Positions 5,942-7,326 of a stretch of DNA of 7,326 nucleotides are shown here, piece after piece (the first letter of the stretch is position 1; every line of letters starts with the position of its first letter). Position numbers and translations under genes: made by a program. This DNA is from an uncultured Bacteroidota bacterium (GTDB lineage Bacteria > Bacteroidota > Bacteroidia > UKL13-3). The notes under the pieces are model-generated. The model had not been told where the DNA came from. It did not search any database and saw only the letters and a list, made by a program, of their open reading frames with translations. Location of the stretch: contig CAIVPY010000614.1 of assembly GCA_903907885.1 (NCBI GenBank), positions 1 through 7,326 on the forward strand, in the 5' to 3' direction.

Positions 5942-6457
5942 ATGTTAAATAACGAAGAAGATAATATTGATAATTACATAAAAAACAAAAATAATCAAGG
6001 TGGTTTCACAACACCTGATGATTATTTTGTAAGCATGTCGAAATCAATTTTATTAAAAATTGAAGGTAAACAACTTGGTTTTGAAACTAGGCAAGGTGGT
6101 TTTATGATTCCTGATTCGTTTTTTGAAAACCAAAAACAAATTATCTTAAACCAAACAACACACTCAAAAGCTAAGATTATTCCATTTTATAACAAAATGG
6201 CACTGAAAGTAGCTTCAATGGCAGCCATGTTAATGATTGTGGGATTTTTGTTCGTTCATTCCATAGCCCCAAAAAACACTGACATTTTAGCTAATATTTC
6301 TGGTGATGAGATTATTAATCATTTGGAGAAGACAGACATAAGTGAAGAATTAATTTGTGAAGTTATTGGCCAAAATAATTTTTCTAAAAAAGATACCGAT
6401 CTTGAAAAATATTTGGATGAACATGTGGATGAAGATTTACTAATTGATGATTTATAA
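5942..6457 (+). CDS. Putative membrane anti-sigma factor with duplicated motifs
   Basis: I do not recognise a named domain; the role is inferred from its position between an ECF sigma gene and a Spy-like sensor gene. The 171 residues form a single-pass protein: cytoplasmic part about 1-84, membrane segment about 86-107 (MALKVASMAAMLMIVGFLFV), and acidic periplasmic tail about 108-171. Basic residues just before the membrane segment (KAKIIPFYNK) predict N-in topology. The N-part contains two copies of GGFxxPDxxF: 20-29 (GGFTTPDDYF) and 52-61 (GGFMIPDSFF), each followed by a short helix ending in an Ile/Leu patch. The tail has two related 16-residue acidic helices (123-138 and 153-168). The zinc-binding HxxxCxxC motif of ZAS anti-sigmas is absent; the only cysteine is C139. 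The start ATG 5942 is preceded by a modest AAGAG. Alternatively it is an accessory membrane regulator and not the inhibitor itself. Confidence 0.75.
   Translation: MLNNEEDNIDNYIKNKNNQGGFTTPDDYFVSMSKSILLKIEGKQLGFETRQGGFMIPDSFFENQKQIILNQTTHSKAKIIPFYNKMALKVASMAAMLMIVGFLFVHSIAPKNTDILANISGDEIINHLEKTDISEELICEVIGQNNFSKKDTDLEKYLDEHVDEDLLIDDL
5996..6102 (+). repeat. Coding direct repeat in the anti-sigma gene
   Basis: The 11-base sequence CAAGGTGGTTT occurs at 5996-6006 and again at 6092-6102, exactly 96 bases (32 codons) apart and in the same frame. It encodes the QGGF at the start of each GGFxxPDxxF motif. The flanking DNA has diverged, which suggests an old internal duplication held by protein-level constraint. 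Confidence 0.7.
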
Positions 6458-6466
6458 AAAATAAAA

Positions 6467-6922
6467 ATGAGAACGATAAAAACAATGGCACTATTAGTAT
6501 TACTAGTGCTAACACAATATACTTTATATGCACAAAAAGGCAAAATGAAAGACAAAATAGAAACCATGAAAATTGGTTTTATTACCCAAAAGCTAAATCT
6601 AACTTCAGAGGAGGCTCAAAAGTTTTGGCCTGTTTATAACAAATTTAATGACGACCTTCAGAAATTGCGTTCGACAAGTAAAGTTAAAATAATGGAGGAT
6701 TTGAGCGAATTGACTACCATGTCTGATTTGGACGCAGACAAAACTCTCCAAGAAATGATTAATTTTAAGGCGAGCGAAGCTGATTTATTGAAAAGATATG
6801 CCGCAGAATTTAAAAAAGTTTTGCCTGTAAAAAAGGTTGTTATGCTGTTTAAAGCCGAAAACGATTTTAAAAGAGAACTCTTGAAAAAACTTAGAGAACG
6901 TGGGAATGAGGGAAATAACTAA
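6467..6922 (+). CDS. Exported Spy/CpxP-like sensor protein of the ECF sigma locus
   Basis: A 151-residue exported helical protein of the kind annotated in Bacteroidota as 'sensor of ECF-type sigma factor', related in layout to the Spy/CpxP/CnrX group. A signal peptide spans about 1-22: MRTIK, hydrophobic MALLVLLVLT, and a probable cut after YTLYA. The mature part is almost all helix and carries a Spy-like LTxxEAQKFWPVYNKF block (45-60), followed by amphipathic helices to the Lys/Arg-rich end. It contains no His and no Cys, so a CnrX-type metal site with His ligands is not possible. The mature chain is strongly basic whereas the tail of the preceding protein is strongly acidic, consistent with direct docking in the periplasm. 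It starts 9 bases after the stop of the anti-sigma gene, so it is translated from the same operon mRNA. The function in envelope-stress sensing is inferred from family and context. Confidence 0.8.
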   Translation: MRTIKTMALLVLLVLTQYTLYAQKGKMKDKIETMKIGFITQKLNLTSEEAQKFWPVYNKFNDDLQKLRSTSKVKIMEDLSELTTMSDLDADKTLQEMINFKASEADLLKRYAAEFKKVLPVKKVVMLFKAENDFKRELLKKLRERGNEGNN

Positions 6923-6940
6923 TAATAAAATCTTTCAAAA

Positions 6941-7326
6941 TTATTGAGGTGTTTTATTGGTTCTGCTTCTAAGTAAATACTTTAAACCAAACATTAATTC
7001 ATCATTATTTACGCTAAAATATTTACTCCAATCTTCTGGACCACCATTATCAATTTGGAATGCATTAATTTTAACATCAATGAATATGTGAGGCTTAATA
7101 AAATAAAGCATACCAATATTAGTCGAAAAGGTTTGATACCAATAATTATACTTGTAAATATTTGTATAAGATGACGAACTTTCTTCCGATTGGAAATAAT
7201 TATTTGAGAATTGTGGCATCAGAAAAAAAGATAATTTGGGATAAGCAAACCAATATTTTTTAACATAAATAGTAGCTCCATAAATAGTTTTGGTTGTACT
7301 ACTTGAATTGGGATTACTTCTGTTAT
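6941..7326 (-). CDS. C-terminal part of a probable outer-membrane beta-barrel protein
   Basis: The frame is open from the right window edge to TAA at 6943-6941, giving 127 residues with the N-terminus outside the window. No named family is recognised. The sequence alternates short aromatic and hydrophobic strands (KTIYGATIYVKKYWFAYPKL, KYNYWYQTFSTNIGMLYFI, HIFIDVKINAF, DELMFGLKYLL) with polar turns rich in Ser, Asn and Asp. That is the look of membrane beta-strands, and the late GLKYLL strand resembles the closing strand of a barrel, followed by a short basic tail (RSRTNKTPQ). An internal Met (ATG at 7219-7217) could be mistaken for a start, but the same frame continues upstream with the same strand pattern. 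It is convergent with the Spy-like gene, 18 bases apart, so it is not part of that operon. A soluble beta-rich or lipoprotein role is not excluded. Confidence 0.65.
   Translation of the reverse strand, partial: NRSNPNSSSTTKTIYGATIYVKKYWFAYPKLSFFLMPQFSNNYFQSEESSSSYTNIYKYNYWYQTFSTNIGMLYFIKPHIFIDVKINAFQIDNGGPEDWSKYFSVNNDELMFGLKYLLRSRTNKTPQ

Noticed and set aside
6319..6567. Minus-strand open frame of 82 codons
   Set aside because: It spans the junction of two operon genes on the other strand and is a Ser-rich antisense shadow.
6921..6945. AATAAT...ATTATT inverted repeat between the convergent genes
   Set aside because: The six-base, purely A/T arms with a 13-base loop would make a negligible stem; not supported as a terminator.

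Overview
The window looks like a chromosomal segment from a low-GC member of the Bacteroidota. Four things point there: the AlaRS and M23 peptidase sequences with their head-to-head layout, promoter-like elements of the TTTG-N19-TAnnTTTG type instead of -35/-10 boxes, near absence of Shine-Dalgarno sequences, and a three-gene ECF sigma locus of a kind typical of this phylum. No tRNA, rRNA, CRISPR array or insertion sequence was found. The genus cannot be called.

Layout. Positions 1-2441 (minus) hold alaS, alanyl-tRNA synthetase, complete at its N-terminus and cut by the left window edge within its C-terminal region. Diverging from it at 2571-3539 (plus) is a membrane-anchored M23 zinc peptidase with a TTG start and a good phylum-type promoter. 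After a 269-base spacer, 3809-4600 (plus) encodes a crotonase-fold enoyl-CoA hydratase with both catalytic glutamates, followed by a strong hairpin terminator at 4644-4677. At 4881-5285 (plus) is a stand-alone receiver-like domain that has lost its phospho-acceptor aspartate and its conserved lysine.

The right part holds a compact operon (plus): ECF sigma factor (5357-5908), single-pass membrane protein that is probably its anti-sigma factor (5942-6457), and exported helical Spy/CpxP-like protein (6467-6922). In the inferred circuit, the membrane protein holds the sigma factor at its cytoplasmic side, and the exported protein reads envelope state and acts on the acidic periplasmic tail. A convergent gene (7326-6941, minus), probably the end of an outer-membrane beta-barrel protein, runs off the right edge.

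Points that stand out: a 27-bp stretch in alaS that looks like an in-frame copy of a dispersed Bacteroidota repeat; paired duplications on both sides of the membrane segment in the putative anti-sigma protein; two dyads flanking the sigma promoter, one ending on the GTG start codon; and the inactivated receiver upstream of the sigma operon. The sigma locus, perhaps with the pseudo-receiver, is the best candidate for a poorly described system. All functional statements rest on reading motifs, not on database searches.
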